From assembly GCA_035366835.1 (NCBI GenBank), contig DAOSIS010000004.1:1-64000 (forward strand): a stretch of 64,000 nt of DNA, read 5' to 3'. The position numbers were made by a program, and so were the translations under genes. Of the stretch, positions 49,594-57,681 are shown in pieces. Below the pieces are notes generated by a model, which saw only the letters and a program-made list of their open reading frames with translations, ran no database searches and had not been told where the DNA came from. Each line of letters starts with the position of its first letter. The first letter of the stretch is position 1. The DNA is from UBA6109 sp035366835. Its GTDB lineage: Bacteria > Desulfobacterota > Syntrophia > Syntrophales > UBA6109.

Positions 49594-50841
49594 ATGCAGG
49601 ATGAATTGAAGACAGTGCAGGGAGGAACCTGCGGGGGAAAGAAGAATGCCGCCGCGGAAAAAGAGGACACGGCGGCGCAGCGCGAGAATGCCGAGCGGCT
49701 CGCGCGGATCGGAAAGAAGATCGCCGTTCTCTCCGGCAAGGGAGGCGTGGGCAAGAGCACCATCGCCGTCAACTTGGCGTCGGCGCTTGCCGGACTTGGG
49801 AACAGGGTGGGATTGCTCGACGCGGATCTCCACGGGCCGAGCGTGCCGACGATGCTCAATCTCGCCGGATGCATCCCGAAGGCGGAAAAGGGCCGTTTGC
49901 TCCCCGTCGAAGCCGCCGGGATGAAAGTCATGTCCCTCGGCCTGCTCCTTCAGGAGCGGGATGTGGCGGTGATCTGGCGGGGCCCCAGAAAGGCCGGCGT
50001 GCTCAAACAGTTGATCGAAGAGGTGGATTGGGGCGATCTGGATTTCCTGGTTGTGGACTGTCCGCCCGGCACAGGCGACGAGCCGCTTTCCGTATGCCAG
50101 ATCCTGGCCCCGCTGGAGGGAGGAGTGATCGTTACGACGCCCCAGGAACTGGCGCTCGCCGACGTGCGGCGCTCCGTGAGTTTCTGCCGGGAGATCGGCC
50201 TGCCGGTCTTGGGCGTCGTCGAGAACATGAGCGGCTATGTGTGCAGGAACTGCGGCGCCATGACGGAGATTTTCAAGGAAGGCGGCGGCGAGCGCATGGC
50301 CCGGGAGATGGGCGTTCCTTTCCTGGGACGCATTCCCATCGATCCGCAGATCGTGACAGCCGGAGACGCCGGACTCTCCTTCCTGCAGGGATTCCCGTCG
50401 GCGCCGGGCGCCGTGGCCCTCAACGTCGTGATCTCGCGGCTGCTCGGAAAATCCCCCGCAGAGAAACCGGACAAATTCCCCTCGACGGAACCCCTCGACG
50501 TCGACGGGCAGACGCAAAGTTTCTTCGGACGGATCAGCGATCCGACGGCGTCGGCTTCCGTCACCGGTCCCTGCGGCGACACGATGGAATTCTACCTCGT
50601 TGTGTCCGACGGGAGGATCGCCGACGTGCGCTATCATACCGACGGGTGCGCACACACCAGGATTTATGGAGAGATGGTGGCAGCCATGGCCAAAGGCTTG
50701 AAAATCGAGGAAGCCCTGCGGATCCATCCGGCCATGATTCTGGCGGGCGTGCAGGGCCTGCCGGAGGCGAACCGCCATTGCGCCGTCCTCGCGGTGAGCG
50801 CACTGTACCGCGCGATCGGAACCTATATGATCCTGCCGTGA
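49594..50841 (+). CDS. Mrp/NBP35-type ATPase fused to an IscU/NifU-like domain
   Basis: ATG 49594 with GGGAGGT six bases upstream; 415 residues. Residues about 35-285 are an Mrp/ApbC iron-sulfur carrier: Walker A VLSGKGGVGKSTIAVNLASA, VDCPPGTGDEPLSV, and the CxxC cluster site (VCRNCGAM). Residues about 300-415 resemble the IscU/NifU scaffold: VTGPCGDTMEFYLVVSDGRI, TDGCAHTRIYGEMVAAMAKG and NRHCAVLAVSALYRA give three Cys at scaffold positions. One chain thus joins scaffold and carrier. Confidence 0.88.
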   Translation: MQDELKTVQGGTCGGKKNAAAEKEDTAAQRENAERLARIGKKIAVLSGKGGVGKSTIAVNLASALAGLGNRVGLLDADLHGPSVPTMLNLAGCIPKAEKGRLLPVEAAGMKVMSLGLLLQERDVAVIWRGPRKAGVLKQLIEEVDWGDLDFLVVDCPPGTGDEPLSVCQILAPLEGGVIVTTPQELALADVRRSVSFCREIGLPVLGVVENMSGYVCRNCGAMTEIFKEGGGERMAREMGVPFLGRIPIDPQIVTAGDAGLSFLQGFPSAPGAVALNVVISRLLGKSPAEKPDKFPSTEPLDVDGQTQSFFGRISDPTASASVTGPCGDTMEFYLVVSDGRIADVRYHTDGCAHTRIYGEMVAAMAKGLKIEEALRIHPAMILAGVQGLPEANRHCAVLAVSALYRAIGTYMILP

Positions 50842-50911
50842 CGAAGAGGGGACGGAAGATCAGCGGGCATGTCCCGAAACGACGACTGAAATCACCGAAG
50901 GAGAAAGACTT

Positions 50912-51250
50912 ATGCGTATCGCCATACCTGTAACGGAAGGGAAACTCTGCGCCCATTTCGGCCACTGCGAGGAATTTCACCTGATTGACGTGGATCCGGA
51001 GAAGAAAAGCATTACAGCCAATAAGACCCTCACGCCGCCGCCCCACGAGCCGGGCCTTCTCCCGCGATGGCTCCACGAGCAGGGGGCGGAGATCATCATC
51101 GCCGGCGGCATGGGGCAGCGCGCGCAGCAACTCTTCTCGCAGCAGAACATCGTCGTTGTCACCGGCGCGCCCTGCGAAGCGCCGGACCGCGTCGTCATGT
51201 CCTACCTGTCCGGGACGTTGCAGACGGGCGATAATCTCTGCGACCACTGA
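50912..51250 (+). CDS. NifX-like protein (third in the cluster)
   Basis: A 112-residue domain starting MRIAIPVTEGKLCAHFGHCE, with the AHFGHCEEF motif conserved in NifX-like proteins that bind iron-sulfur precursors, then IIIAGGMGQRAQQLFSQQNI. It differs from the other two copies (43741, 44890) in keeping both Cys (LC.HFGHC). AAGGAG precedes the ATG. Confidence 0.9.
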   Translation: MRIAIPVTEGKLCAHFGHCEEFHLIDVDPEKKSITANKTLTPPPHEPGLLPRWLHEQGAEIIIAGGMGQRAQQLFSQQNIVVVTGAPCEAPDRVVMSYLSGTLQTGDNLCDH

Positions 51251-51318
51251 AGGCCCGCATGAAGCGGACCTCTACCGGCCAGACGTCCGGGACTTTCTCC
51301 TGCTGTGGAGGTTCTTAC

Positions 51319-51810
51319 ATGAAACAGGCTGTGCCCTACGCGCCTATCGGTCTGATCCGCACCCCTTTCCACGACGTTGCGGGCATGCCCGTCCAACCGC
51401 CGGGCGCCAGAGGGGTTGCAGGCCATGTGATCGTCGATGAAATGTACCGGGAGGGGCTTCAGGACATCGAGGCATTCTCCCACGTGTTTCTGCTCTATCA
51501 CCTCCACCTGTGCAATGGGTACACCCTCAGGGTCAAACCTTTTCTGGACAACGCGGAACACGGCATATTCGCCTGTCGTTCTCCCAGGCGTCCGAACCCG
51601 ATCGGCCTGTCGCTCGTGAAACTCGTCCGGATTGAGGGGGGCGTCCTGCACGTGGAGGATGTGGACATGGTCGACGGGACGCCCCTGCTGGACGTCAAGC
51701 CTTATGTCCCCCTGTTCGACACGGCGGCAACGGACGTCAGGACCGGCTGGCTTGCGGACCGGGCCGGCGGTGTCTTCGATACCCGCTCCGACGGCCGTTT
51801 CCGGAAGTGA
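51319..51810 (+). CDS. trmO: TrmO-like tRNA t6A37 N6-methyltransferase
   Basis: A 163-residue beta-barrel methyltransferase: APIGLIRTPFHDVAGMPVQP, the SAM-binding HVFLLYHLHLCNGY and the diagnostic GIFACRSPRRPNPIGLSLVK. TrmO methylates N6-threonylcarbamoyladenosine at position 37 of tRNA-Thr. It is also commonly found at the end of metal-cluster operons of anaerobes, and here follows NifX by 68 bp. This is the short form without the C-terminal domain of E. coli TrmO (235 residues). Confidence 0.85.
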   Translation: MKQAVPYAPIGLIRTPFHDVAGMPVQPPGARGVAGHVIVDEMYREGLQDIEAFSHVFLLYHLHLCNGYTLRVKPFLDNAEHGIFACRSPRRPNPIGLSLVKLVRIEGGVLHVEDVDMVDGTPLLDVKPYVPLFDTAATDVRTGWLADRAGGVFDTRSDGRFRK

Positions 51811-51909
51811 GGCAGGGCATGAGCGCCTTGAAATATCCTCACTCGCTGCAGCGCTCTGTTTGCGGCCGGTGAGGCGGCGTGAGGATTTTGATGAAAGAGA
51901 GGAAGGAAA

Positions 51910-52458
51910 TTGACAGGACATGTTCCACGCAAGATGTTTTTGACCAAAGGCGCGGGGCGGCATCGGGAAGAACTGCATTCCTTCGAGCTGGCTCTCCGGG
52001 ATGCCGGCATCGAAAAATGCAACCTCGTGCAGGTTTCAAGCATCCTGCCTCCCGGATGCCTCTTTCTTCCGAAGCGCATGGGATTGCGGCAGATAAGGCC
52101 GGGAGCCATCACCTACTGCGTCATGAGCCGATGCTGCAGCAACGAACCCGGGCGCCTGCTTGCTGCATCCGTCGGCTGCGCCGTTCCCACCGACAGGGCG
52201 GCCTATGGTTATATCAGCGAGCATCATGTCTTCGGCCAGACGGGCAAACAGGCCGGCGATTATGCCGAAGATCTTGCGGCTGCCATGCTGGCTTCGACGC
52301 TGGGCATCGATTTCAACGCCGACGAAAGCTGGGATGAAAAGAAGGCAATCTTCCGGATCAGCGGAAAGATCGTCAGCACGCGGAACGTCACCCAGTCCAG
52401 CATTGTGAAACACGACGGGTACACGACGGTTCTTGCCGCCGTGGTGTTTGCATTCTGA
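51910..52458 (+). CDS. Pyruvoyl-dependent arginine decarboxylase
   Basis: A 182-residue proenzyme that cuts itself at a Ser-Ser bond to form a pyruvoyl group; the site is in LVQVSSILPPGC. It turns arginine into agmatine for polyamines. TTG 51910 (AAGGAAA upstream) is the likely start because the family begins near VPRKMFLTKGAGRHREELHS; ATG 51934 would drop the first strand. The C-terminal VFGQTGKQAGDYAEDLAAAM is conserved. The rest of polyamine synthesis is not in the window. Confidence 0.9.
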   Translation: MTGHVPRKMFLTKGAGRHREELHSFELALRDAGIEKCNLVQVSSILPPGCLFLPKRMGLRQIRPGAITYCVMSRCCSNEPGRLLAASVGCAVPTDRAAYGYISEHHVFGQTGKQAGDYAEDLAAAMLASTLGIDFNADESWDEKKAIFRISGKIVSTRNVTQSSIVKHDGYTTVLAAVVFAF

Positions 52459-52672
52459 ACATCACCTCCACCGGGCGCCATTCCGAATCCGCTGACCCGT
52501 TTGATCCGGGTGCAAGACGCTGTGATGGCTGAGGACCATGCCGATCTCGGGGCCCTCGATTGTCTCCGCGGCGCCGCCGGCGAGGCCGAAGCCGGTGCGG
52601 TCCATGCAGACGTGGGCGTCGGAAATTCCCCCCATGCATGACGTCTCTCAACAAGGGTGCCGCTGAAATCAC
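52455..52672 (-). pseudogene. Decayed selD (selenophosphate synthetase) fragment, partly inverted
   Basis: On the minus strand 52620-52520 encodes GISDAHVCMDRTGFGLAGGA and AETIEGPEIGMVL, matching PDVHACTDITGFGLVGHAAE and MIESSEAGIVL of the intact SelD at 53511. Further down another frame gives GMAPGGG, the SelD GxxPGG motif. The piece that should precede it, MTSLNKGAAEI, is at 52637-52669 but on the plus strand, so a small segment is inverted. Frameshifts and the inversion rule out function. It fills the gap between the decarboxylase and DUF1847 genes. Confidence 0.8.
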
Positions 52673-52763
52673 GCGAGGAAGAGGAAGTGGCTTTTTGAGC
52701 AGGAGAAGTGTATCCGTTTCTTTGCGAGCCGACTTGGCATAATCACATGGGAGGAGAATGACA

Positions 52764-53444
52764 ATGGAGAAAACATCGCCGGATTGCGCTCAGTGCCCTT
52801 ACAGGAGCGAGCAGAGGCTCTGCCGTTCGTCGGACGGGAAATTCCCGGCGCAGTGTCCCACGCGCGCGAAGGGCTTTCTGATCGAGCAGTCCGTGACGGA
52901 ATACCGAAAGCCGGACGTCAGGGAGTTCGCCCGCCAAGCATCAATTCAGGAAGCCGAGGGATACTCGGGCAGGGAACCGGGAGGAACCTGTCTGAGGCCC
53001 CTGAAGCCCAGAATCCTGGAGATTGTCGAGTTCGCCCGGAAGATGGCATACAAACGGCTGGGGTTGGCCTTTTGCGGAGGACTGGGAAAAGAGGCGAGGA
53101 TCGTCGGCAGTTTCTTTGCGTCCCACGGGTTCGACGTGGTTTCCGTGGTATGCAAGGTCGGCAGGGTTCCGAAGGAGGAAATTGGCATCCTCGACCATGA
53201 AAAGGTAAGAATCGGGAAGTTTGAAGTGATGTGCAACCCCATCCTCCAAGCCGGGGTCCTGAACGAAGAAAGGACGGAGATGAACGTGCTGCTGGGGCTG
53301 TGCGTAGGGCACGATTCGCTGTTCCTGAAATACGCTTCTGCGCCATGCACCGTGCTTGCCGTAAAAGATCGCGTGCTTGTTCACAATCCGCTCGCGGGCG
53401 TATACGCCCTCGATCATTATTGCCGTTACCTGAAGCCGTTCTGA
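52764..53444 (+). CDS. DUF1847 cysteine-rich protein
   Basis: ATG 52764 is chosen over 52758 because GGAGGAG lies eight bases upstream. The 226-residue product begins with a Cys-rich metal site (CAQCPYRSEQRLCRSSDGKF, then CPTRAKGFL), followed by an alpha/beta domain (GLAFCGGLGKEARIVGSFFA, VVSVVCKVGRVPKEEIG) and a conserved LLGLCVGHDSLFLKYASAPC segment. DUF1847 proteins are common in anaerobes; function unknown. Cysteines at both ends fit iron-sulfur or zinc binding. Confidence 0.85.
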   Translation: MEKTSPDCAQCPYRSEQRLCRSSDGKFPAQCPTRAKGFLIEQSVTEYRKPDVREFARQASIQEAEGYSGREPGGTCLRPLKPRILEIVEFARKMAYKRLGLAFCGGLGKEARIVGSFFASHGFDVVSVVCKVGRVPKEEIGILDHEKVRIGKFEVMCNPILQAGVLNEERTEMNVLLGLCVGHDSLFLKYASAPCTVLAVKDRVLVHNPLAGVYALDHYCRYLKPF

Positions 53445-53510
53445 GGGACGAAGACAAGCGGATCGCGAGATCCCCGAGAACAACGAGCGGGCAGGGGAAG
53501 AATGCGGGAG

Positions 53511-54566
53511 TCAGGCGATGAGGATCTTACCCGCCGGGCTGCCGACCACTTCCCCGACGACGGCGGCCTCCGGAAGGCCGGCGGCCCGAAGCTTCGCGAC
53601 CAGGCGCCGGGCCGACGGCTCCGGCAGGGCGATGAACAGCCCGCCCGCGGTCTGGGGATCGAAGAGGACGTCGAAGAGCCAGTCCGGGCAGTCGGGACCC
53701 TTCGAGACGATCGGCAGGCGGAAATCCCGGTTGCGATGCAGTCCGCCCGGAACGACGCCTTCCTCGACGAGCGGGCGGATGCCGGGAAAGAGGGGAACGC
53801 GTGAGGCCTGAAGGACGATGCCCGCCTCGGAGCTCTCGATCATCTCCGCGGCGTGTCCGACGAGCCCGAAACCGGTGATGTCCGTGCAGGCGTGGACATC
53901 GGGAAATTCCGCCATGATCTCGGCGGCGCCCTTGTTGAGGGTTGTCATGCTCGCCGTCGCCGCCGCCACGAGGGGCTCCGGCGCTACGCCGCCTTTTACG
54001 GCGGTGCTGGCGATCCCCGTACCCAGGGGCTTCGTGAGGACCAGCGCATCGCCGGTCCGGGCGCCGCGGTTCAGGAGGACGCGCCCGGGATGGATGGTGC
54101 CCGTGACCGAGAGGCCGTACTTGATTTCGTCGTCCTCGATGCTGTGGCCGCCGACGAGGAGGACGCCCGCCTCCCGCATCTTGTCCAGGCCGCCCCGGAG
54201 GATGTCGCGCAGGATGGAAACGGGCATCTTCCTGATGGGAAAGCAGACGATGTTCATGGCGGTGAGGGGTTTCCCGCCCATGGCGTAGACGTCGCTGAGC
54301 GCGTTGGTGACGGCGATCTGACCGAAGGTGTAGGGGTCGTCCACGATGGGCGTGAAAAAGTCCACCGTCTGGACGATGGCGAGGTCGTCGCGCAGTTTGT
54401 AGACGCCCGCGTCTTCGGCGTGCTCCATGCCGACAATCAAGTTGGGATCGGAGATCAAAGGAAGATCCCGAAGCGCTTCCTGCAGGTCGCCCGGACCGAT
54501 CTTGCAGGCTCAACCGGCCCCGTGGACCGTTTCCGTCAGCCGGATCGGTTTTGTCGGTTCACCCAT
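53511..54566 (-). CDS. selD: Selenide, water dikinase (selenoprotein form)
   Basis: Reading the TGA at 54510-54512 as selenocysteine gives a complete 351-residue SelD starting MGEPTKPIRLTETVHGAG-U19-ACKIGPGDLQE. The catalytic U-x-x-K site is in place, and the rest is standard: DDLAIVQTVDFFTPIVDDPY, TNALSDVYAMGGKPLTAMNI, TDITGFGLVGHAAEMIE. SelD makes selenophosphate for selenocysteine. AGGGGG lies upstream. Without the Sec reading the gene would lose its first 37 residues. A small TTTTCC-GTGT-GGAAAA dyad (54639-54654) lies upstream. Confidence 0.95.
54479..54508 (-). promoter_or_regulatory. Candidate SECIS hairpin of selD
   Basis: Right after the UGA, CCTGCA (54508-54503) pairs with TGCAGG (54484-54479); inside, GGTC pairs with GACC around a CGGGC loop, with a 5-nt one-sided bulge AGATC. 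A bulged stem with a short apical hairpin directly after the UGA is the bacterial SECIS layout. Confidence 0.65.
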
Positions 54567-54731
54567 ATGTTCCCCCTCATCGCTGTGAGACGCAGGATGC
54601 AACCTGCCTGTCTGTCTTATTACCTTTTTCTGCGGACGTTTTCCACACGGAAAAGACGATCGAAGGCACCCGAGGAACACGATCATTTCATCTGACCGTC
54701 GATTTCCAGACCGGGGTAGGAAGAGACAACG

Positions 54732-54749
54732 CCGTCTGAACTCAGGCGG
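54732..54749 (-). promoter_or_regulatory. Candidate SECIS hairpin of arsS
   Basis: CCGCCTGA-GT-TCAGACGG forms a stem with one mismatch starting 13 bases after the Sec UGA, and it includes the real stop codon. The position fits a bacterial SECIS; the 2-nt loop is tight, so an alternative fold is possible. Confidence 0.4.
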
Positions 54750-55773
54750 TGATGGCGCCGTTTCAAGTGAAACCGGCGCCGGCGGTGCAGGCATAACAGT
54801 GATTGGCTGTCGCGACAATGCTGCCCGGTGCGAGAGGGCCGCTCATTTCGGAGATATGAATTCGTTTTCCGCCCAGGGGAAGACCGGCGGCCAGATTGAA
54901 ATCACAGTCGTAGAGATATCCTTGCCAGTCTACCGAAACCATGGTGCGACACATCAGCGACGAGACGGCCCTCGGATTGAACCGACCGGCAAGCCTTTTC
55001 ATGTAAGCTTCCCGAATTCCCGTCAACTGAAGCCAGTGGAGAAATCGTCCGAGCGGTGCGTTGGCGAAGTTGTGCAGGCCATGAAACGAGATGCCCCACC
55101 TTTCCTGCAGGATCCTGCGGAGTCTTTTTTCCGCCTGATTCTGGGCGGCAGGCAGAAAAGCGCCGGCCGGATTCGATACCAGATGAAGTTCGAGATCGGA
55201 TCCTTCCCTGCCGTATCCCATGCGATTGAGCGCCTGTAATGAAACGATTGTCTTTTGGAACGTATTGCAGCCCCGCTGGGAATCCGTCTGGCCCCTGTTG
55301 AAGGAGGGGAAGGATGCAATGAGAATGACGTGTTCTTGTCTGCAATGGGCGACGAATCGATCCCAATCCGTTCCTTGCAGCGCGGTCAGGTTCGTGCGGA
55401 GCGAGAGTCTCGACGTGAGGGGGGCGAGCCGGGTGATGATGTCTGCGATGTGTGGATTCAGTTCCGGAGCGCCCCCTGTGATATCGATGGTCTCGAAACA
55501 GTTGGCGGCGGCGTACGTGACCACCTGTTCCGCCGTCTCCGGATCCATGATTTCCCCCCGTAGCGGGCCGGCGCACAAATGGCAGTGCCTGCATGACAGA
55601 TTGCAGAGGAGGCCGGTATTGATCTGGAGGGCGGTCGTCGTGTCGCGCAACAGCGCAAGACCGTGCCTGCGGAGCGTTGTTTCGAAAGGTTTCCAGTCCG
55701 CAGGATCAGGGTCGATCTCTTGCGGATCAGCGTCTTCCCGAGAGCGGCGCAGGGCGCTTGTCTTCGGAGTCAT
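54742..55773 (-). CDS. arsS: Arsenosugar-type radical SAM selenoprotein ArsS
   Basis: A 343-residue radical SAM protein. The cluster motif is C-x3-C-x2-C (LLCNLSCRHCHLCAGP). The C-terminal part has SVDWQGYLYDCDFNLAAGLP and HCYACTAGAGFT. The frame meets TGA at 54763-54765 (codon 337) and continues UNGAITA to a second TGA at 54742, mirroring the C-terminal CTAGAGSS(C/U)GG tail of ArsS. So Sec-337 is very likely. ArsS builds carbon-arsenic bonds in arsenosugar synthesis. It lies 3 bp after the AhpD-like gene. Confidence 0.9.
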
Positions 55774-55776
55774 GAT

Positions 55777-56109
55777 TTACAGGGACATCTTTTTTGCGAT
55801 GGTCCGCATCTGAATGCCATGGATCAAGGATGCACCGCCGCGAAGCGCGGCGGCCACATGCACGGCTTCAGTCATTTCCGCGAGATTGGATCCTTTCTCC
55901 AGGCACGATTGCGTATAAGCATCGATGCAATAGGGACACTGGAGGGCATGCGCCACTGCCAAGGCGATCAAGGATTTTTCCCGCTCCGTCAATTCTCCCT
56001 CGGCAAAGACCGATTGATAGTATTCAAAGAATTTGCCTGCCAGTTCCGGAGACTCTTTGCCGATCTCCGCGAATTTGGCCAGATCATCCGGCCGATAGTA
56101 GGATTCCAT
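55777..56109 (-). CDS. AhpD-like (carboxymuconolactone decarboxylase fold) partner of ArsS
   Basis: A 110-residue protein with the AhpD active site CPYCIDAYTQSCLEKG (C-x2-C plus a downstream Cys). Proteins of this type lie next to arsS and are annotated as arsenosugar-biosynthesis-associated peroxidase-like. In some bacteria the first Cys is Sec; here it is Cys. ATG 56109 (MESYYRPDDLAKFAEIGKES) is preferred. It sits immediately upstream of arsS with 3 bp between. Confidence 0.9.
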   Translation of the reverse strand: MESYYRPDDLAKFAEIGKESPELAGKFFEYYQSVFAEGELTEREKSLIALAVAHALQCPYCIDAYTQSCLEKGSNLAEMTEAVHVAAALRGGASLIHGIQMRTIAKKMSL

Positions 56110-56233
56110 GAAATCTTCCCCGATCAAGCTCTGTATAGAGAAATGCAATGTGTCCTGAAGGGAGGTCAGGGACCGGGGGCATCCTTGCGGACACTCCCGG
56201 CCCCGCCACTCTTTCAGGGAGGTTGTTTGTCCT

Positions 56234-56743
56234 TTATTTCACCTTTTCGATCGGATACTGGGCTTCATCCCAGGCCTTGATTCCGCCGGGATGACGAAAG
56301 ACGTTTCTGTAGCCGAGTTTGACAGCCCACATGGCGGCGTTGTGGCTGCGCGTGCACTTGACGAAGCCGCAGTAAAATACGATGAGACGATCCTTGTCCG
56401 GGCCCAGGAGTTTCACCAGTGCCGTCTTCATCCTGTCGTCGAGGGCCGTCATCTCAGGAATCGGGAATTCGATCTGAACGGCCTTCGGGATGTGCTGCTT
56501 CTTGTAGCTGTCTTCGAAGGGCATGGTGTCGACGACCAGCATGGCCTTCTTCTCGTCGATCCAGGCCTTGAGTTCGCTCGTCGAAACGATCTTGTAGCCT
56601 CCCCGTTCGACTTCCCTTGCGAACGTCACGGCAATCTTTTCCGTCTCCAGTTCGTTCACACCCCAGGCAGCCAGTGCGTTTCCCGCGCCCATCAGCAGCA
56701 TGATGACGGGGAATACAAGGTTCATTCTCCAATTCCCAACCAT
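56234..56743 (-). CDS. Exported rhodanese-like protein
   Basis: A 169-residue product with a signal peptide (MNLVFPVIMLLMGAGNALA) and one rhodanese domain: LVVDTMPFEDSYKKQHIPKA, the active-site Cys in IVFYCGFVKCTRSHNAAMWA and YRNVFRHPGGIKAWDEAQYP. Two Cys in the active region (C-x4-C) differ from the single-Cys rhodanese loop. It acts in the periplasm. AAAGGAG precedes ATG 56743. It lies 23 bp after the MauE-like gene, so the two probably function together in periplasmic sulfur or selenium transfer. Confidence 0.87.
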   Translation of the reverse strand: MVGNWRMNLVFPVIMLLMGAGNALAAWGVNELETEKIAVTFAREVERGGYKIVSTSELKAWIDEKKAMLVVDTMPFEDSYKKQHIPKAVQIEFPIPEMTALDDRMKTALVKLLGPDKDRLIVFYCGFVKCTRSHNAAMWAVKLGYRNVFRHPGGIKAWDEAQYPIEKVK

Positions 56744-56766
56744 AGTCCACAATCTCCTTTTCTCTT

Positions 56767-57246
56767 CTATTTTTCCGCCCTGCGCCGGTACGGGACCGGT
56801 CGACAGACGCGAATCCGCCTCGAGAGGTACAGGAACGGCACGACAAAGAATATCAGCGCGAGATCTCTGTAAAACGCCTGCCGGAGCGCATCCTGTCGTG
56901 ACAGGTCGGCGGCGCCGAAGCAGCCGCAGTCCACGTCGAGATCCTTCAGGATGCCGTAGCCGAGCACCGCAACAAAAAGCCCGAGCAGGCCGGTGATGAT
57001 CGCAAGGCCGCCGCGAATGTCGAACAGGAGGGCAAGTCCCGCCAATGCCTCCAGCGCCGGCAGCCCGATCGCCACGACGGGCAGGAGAGGTTCCGGGACC
57101 AGGCCGTAGGCGGAAAGAATCCGGGCGAACGCCTTCGGGTCTATCAGCTTCACGATTCCGCCGTAAAGAAACAGAAAGGCCAGGCCGATCCGGACGAACC
57201 GATACAGCCACAGGGAAGCGGCCATTTTTTTGAGGGGAGTTGTCAT
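56767..57246 (-). CDS. MauE/DoxX-type membrane protein
   Basis: A 159-residue protein with four hydrophobic helices: LYRFVRIGLAFLFLYGGIVK, LEALAGLALLFDIRGGLAII, LLGLFVAVLGYGILKDLDVD, LALIFFVVPFLYL. The loop DVDCGCFGAADLSRQDAL carries the MauE-type CGCFG motif. MauE-like proteins help form disulfides in exported partners, which fits the rhodanese gene behind it. Confidence 0.87.
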   Translation of the reverse strand: MTTPLKKMAASLWLYRFVRIGLAFLFLYGGIVKLIDPKAFARILSAYGLVPEPLLPVVAIGLPALEALAGLALLFDIRGGLAIITGLLGLFVAVLGYGILKDLDVDCGCFGAADLSRQDALRQAFYRDLALIFFVVPFLYLSRRIRVCRPVPYRRRAEK

Positions 57247-57450
57247 GATGATATCAGGCCTGCCTCACGTTCCGTCGATCGCCGGCGCTTTCGCATGAGA
57301 GAAGCTAGGACATAATATGGAATACGTCAAATTCAAAAACGGAATAGACGAAGGCGGGCCATAACGAATTTGCATGGCCATCTGCTCCGGGGTGGATGGG
57401 AATTGTCGGAGGATGAAACGGCGGGCCTTCCCGTCGTTCGAGAAGGAAAT

Positions 57451-57681
57451 TCACTCGAGGAGGCACGTCCCGGTTGTCTCCACCCTGCCCGCAAGGACCT
57501 GGACGATCTTTTCCATGGAAGAGGCGGGGCAGCGGATGCAGATGCCGCAGTCCGAGCTGATGTGCTTGGGGAGGGGGATCAGCTTGAAAGAAAGGCCTTC
57601 CTTCTTCAGAATCTTTTCCGCCGTGAGGGCGTGGCTCACCGACGGGAACAGAATCACGCCGAAGCGGTCGCCGGCATTCAT
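57451..57681 (-). CDS. DUF3343 protein linked to selenium metabolism
   Basis: A 76-residue protein: FGVILFPSVSHALTAEKILK, then LIPLPKHISSDCGICIRCPA. The P-x-x-x-S-S-D-C-G motif is the DUF3343 hallmark. It is a regular neighbour of yedF, and its ATG overlaps the yedF stop (ATGA). Proposed to bind a substrate with YedF; function unknown. The 200-bp gap between this gene and the MauE gene holds no recognisable gene. Confidence 0.9.
   Translation of the reverse strand: MNAGDRFGVILFPSVSHALTAEKILKKEGLSFKLIPLPKHISSDCGICIRCPASSMEKIVQVLAGRVETTGTCLLE

Noticed and set aside
51319..51810. TrmO as a pure tRNA gene unrelated to the cluster
   Set aside because: Spacing and direction place it in the operon, so it was kept as a member, although its role there is unknown.
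54763..54765. TGA as the true end of arsS
   Set aside because: The following codons give UNGAITA and then a second stop, fitting the ArsS Sec/Cys tail; Sec is the better reading.
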